From a bacterium (lineage in GTDB: Bacteria > Verrucomicrobiota > Verrucomicrobiae > Limisphaerales > J093), in NCBI GenBank assembly GCA_021839785.1, contig JAKCAB010000623.1, positions 1 to 6,739 of the forward strand: 6,739 bases of DNA, written 5' to 3'. The notes under the pieces are model-generated. The model saw only the letters and a program-made list of their open reading frames with translations, was not told the origin of the DNA and ran no database searches. Each line of letters starts with the position of its first letter. Position 1 is the stretch's first letter. Made by a program: the position numbers and the translations under genes. Positions 5,278-6,739 of the stretch are shown piece after piece.

Positions 5278-6739
5278 TTAGACCACCTTGGCCACAACCA
5301 GCGTCATGTCGTCTTGCTGGCGTTCGCCGCCGCCAAACGCATCGAGCGCGGCGCGAACGGCCCCGACAATGCCCGCCGCCCCCGCCTCGCGATGCGCGCG
5401 GACGGCCTCCAAAAACCGGTCGGCGCCGAAGAGTTCGCCCGCCGGTGACTCAGCCTCCTCGATGCCGTCGGTGTACAACAAAACGATCTCACCGAGCGCG
5501 AGCGTCACGGGTCCGTTCTCCGCGTAAACGCTGTCGGCGGACAACCCCAGCGGCGGGCCGCGCCGCGGGAGTCGCTGGCGGACTTCACCGGTCGGCGCGA
5601 GCACGTAACCGGCAGTGTGACCGGCGTTGGCAAAAGCCAGTTTCCGTTCGCTCGGAATCAAGCGGACCAGCAGCGAAGTCACGAAGCGCGTGCCGCTTTC
5701 GAGGTCTTCAGCCAGGACTTGATTGGCGCGGGTCAGCACCATCCCGGCGTCGCGCCGATTGTAGGCCACGATCCGCAGGTAGGCGCGCGTCTCGGCCATG
5801 ATCAACGCCGGCCCCATCCCGTGGCCGCTCACGTCGCTCACCACCAGGCCAAGGTCGCCGTCGGGCATGGGCAAAAAATCGTAGTGGTCGCCGCCCGCCT
5901 GGACCGCCGGGTAGGTGGCGCCGGCGATGTCGAAGCCCGGCACTTGCGGCGCGTGCGCGGGAAAGAGCCGTTGCTGGATTTCGCGCGCCAGCCCGAACTC
6001 CTTTTCCGCCGCCTGCAAGGCCCGCTCGGCGACGCGCCGCGCCGTGATGTCGCGGATGAACGCGATGTGCCAGCGGCGGGCTTCAACTTCCGTGTCGCTG
6101 AAGGCGGCTTCCACGATGACTTCGCCGCCGGCGGCATGGCGACCGACCAGTTCGATCAACGAAGCGCGTTCCGTCTCGGGCCGCGCCCAAGGCGCCCGCG
6201 CGGCGTCTTCGGAGCCTTCCTTCGCCGCCAGCAAAGAGCCAAAGTTCCGGCCTACCAATTGAGCCGCCGCCAGGCCGAACAATTGCTCGGCCGCCGGGTT
6301 CACAAACGCGATGTTGCCCGAGTCGTCCATCATCAGGATGGCGTCGGGCGAGGTCTCCCAAAGCCGGCGGTACCGCTGTTCGCTGGCCCGGCGCGCGGCG
6401 CGATTTTCGGCTTCGCGCAATTCCCGCTGCACCGCCGGCAGCAGGCGGCCGAGCTGGCCTTTCATCAGAAAATCGTGCGCCCCGGCCTTCATCAACGCCA
6501 CGGCGGTTTCCTCGCCGATGCCCCCGGAGACAATGATGAACGGCAGATCGAGCCCGGACTGCTGCAACGCTTGCAGCGCCTGCGCGGCGTCGAACGCCGG
6601 CATTTGGTGATCCGAAAAGACGATGTCCCAGGGTTGCTCGGCCAGCGCCGCCCGCATCGTCTCCGCCGTTTCGACGCGGCGCTGGGTCACGTCGTAACCG
6701 CCGCCGCACAGCAGGCTGGTGATGACGCGGGCATCGAAC
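5278..6739 (-). CDS. Response regulator with PAS and SpoIIE/PP2C phosphatase domains, N-terminus cut by right edge
   Basis: The frame is open from the right edge to a TAA at 5280-5278, giving 486 visible residues. The GTG at 6690 is not the true start, because receiver-domain sequence continues upstream of it to the edge (ITSLLCGGGYDV). Visible residues 1 to about 105 form a receiver domain: phosphoacceptor Asp43 in FSDHQMP (41-47), conserved Ser71 in IIVSGG and Lys93. The first strand with its acidic pair is missing. A PAS sensor domain follows at about 122-230 (SPDAILMMDDSGNIAFVNPA), then a helical linker with LAREIQQRLFP. The SpoIIE-type PP2C serine phosphatase domain covers about 262-486, with metal-binding motifs AGGDHYD (281-287), SDVSGHG (301-307), NAGH (371-374), YTDG (423-426) and DDMTLVV (476-482). 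Such proteins turn phosphorelay and PAS input into dephosphorylation of an anti-sigma-factor antagonist (partner switching). No STAS-domain or anti-sigma gene is in view; a histidine kinase may lie upstream, beyond the right edge. The protein is predicted cytoplasmic. Confidence 0.94.
   Translation of the reverse strand, partial: FDARVITSLLCGGGYDVTQRRVETAETMRAALAEQPWDIVFSDHQMPAFDAAQALQALQQSGLDLPFIIVSGGIGEETAVALMKAGAHDFLMKGQLGRLLPAVQRELREAENRAARRASEQRYRRLWETSPDAILMMDDSGNIAFVNPAAEQLFGLAAAQLVGRNFGSLLAAKEGSEDAARAPWARPETERASLIELVGRHAAGGEVIVEAAFSDTEVEARRWHIAFIRDITARRVAERALQAAEKEFGLAREIQQRLFPAHAPQVPGFDIAGATYPAVQAGGDHYDFLPMPDGDLGLVVSDVSGHGMGPALIMAETRAYLRIVAYNRRDAGMVLTRANQVLAEDLESGTRFVTSLLVRLIPSERKLAFANAGHTAGYVLAPTGEVRQRLPRRGPPLGLSADSVYAENGPVTLALGEIVLLYTDGIEEAESPAGELFGADRFLEAVRAHREAGAAGIVGAVRAALDAFGGGERQQDDMTLVVAKVV

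Noticed and set aside
5102..5280. CRISPR-like short repeats
   Set aside because: The repeated words are 7-10 nt, overlap one another and pair as inverted arms; there are no regular repeats with spacers and no cas gene nearby.

Overview
The window is GC-rich bacterial chromosome with five protein-coding genes, two of them cut by the window edges. There is no RNA gene, CRISPR array or insertion sequence that I can support. The gene set suggests a Verrucomicrobiota or Planctomycetota member, with Verrucomicrobiota slightly favoured. The reasons are two Tat-exported Gfo/Idh/MocA oxidoreductases side by side, a DUF1343 protein, few Shine-Dalgarno sequences, and AT-richer 'TTCGGAT/CGAAATCCG' repeat tracts between genes. 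This assignment is an inference from gene style, not a database match.

Left part (1-1357): a minus-strand Gfo/Idh/MocA oxidoreductase with a twin-arginine signal starts at 1144 and runs off the left edge. A gap of about 213 bp, which should hold two divergent promoters, separates it from a second exported Gfo/Idh/MocA gene at 1358-2743 on the plus strand. The two proteins share a fold and an export route but belong to different subfamilies.

Middle part (1358-5039): three plus-strand genes lie close together. They encode the second oxidoreductase, a secreted DUF1343 protein (the family of the exo-beta-N-acetylmuramidase NamZ) and an OppD/DppD-type peptide ABC transporter ATPase. The last two are only 7 nt apart and are probably co-transcribed. 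A plausible joint role is scavenging of cell-wall or glycan fragments: oxidation of sugars outside the cytoplasm, release of an amino sugar from glycan ends, and import of the peptide part. No permease, binding protein, MurQ or NagZ gene is in view, so this is a hypothesis.

Right part (5040-6739): a 238-bp convergent intergenic region holds a short hairpin and then a 161-bp imperfect inverted-repeat element (5102-5262). Beyond it, on the minus strand, lies a signalling protein with receiver, PAS and SpoIIE/PP2C-phosphatase domains, whose N-terminus is cut by the right edge.

I see no clearly new multi-gene system. The most unusual items are the structured repeat at the convergent junction, the five-copy tetranucleotide repeat in the DUF1343 signal-peptide codons, and the variant active-site motif and peptide-transport linkage of the DUF1343 protein.
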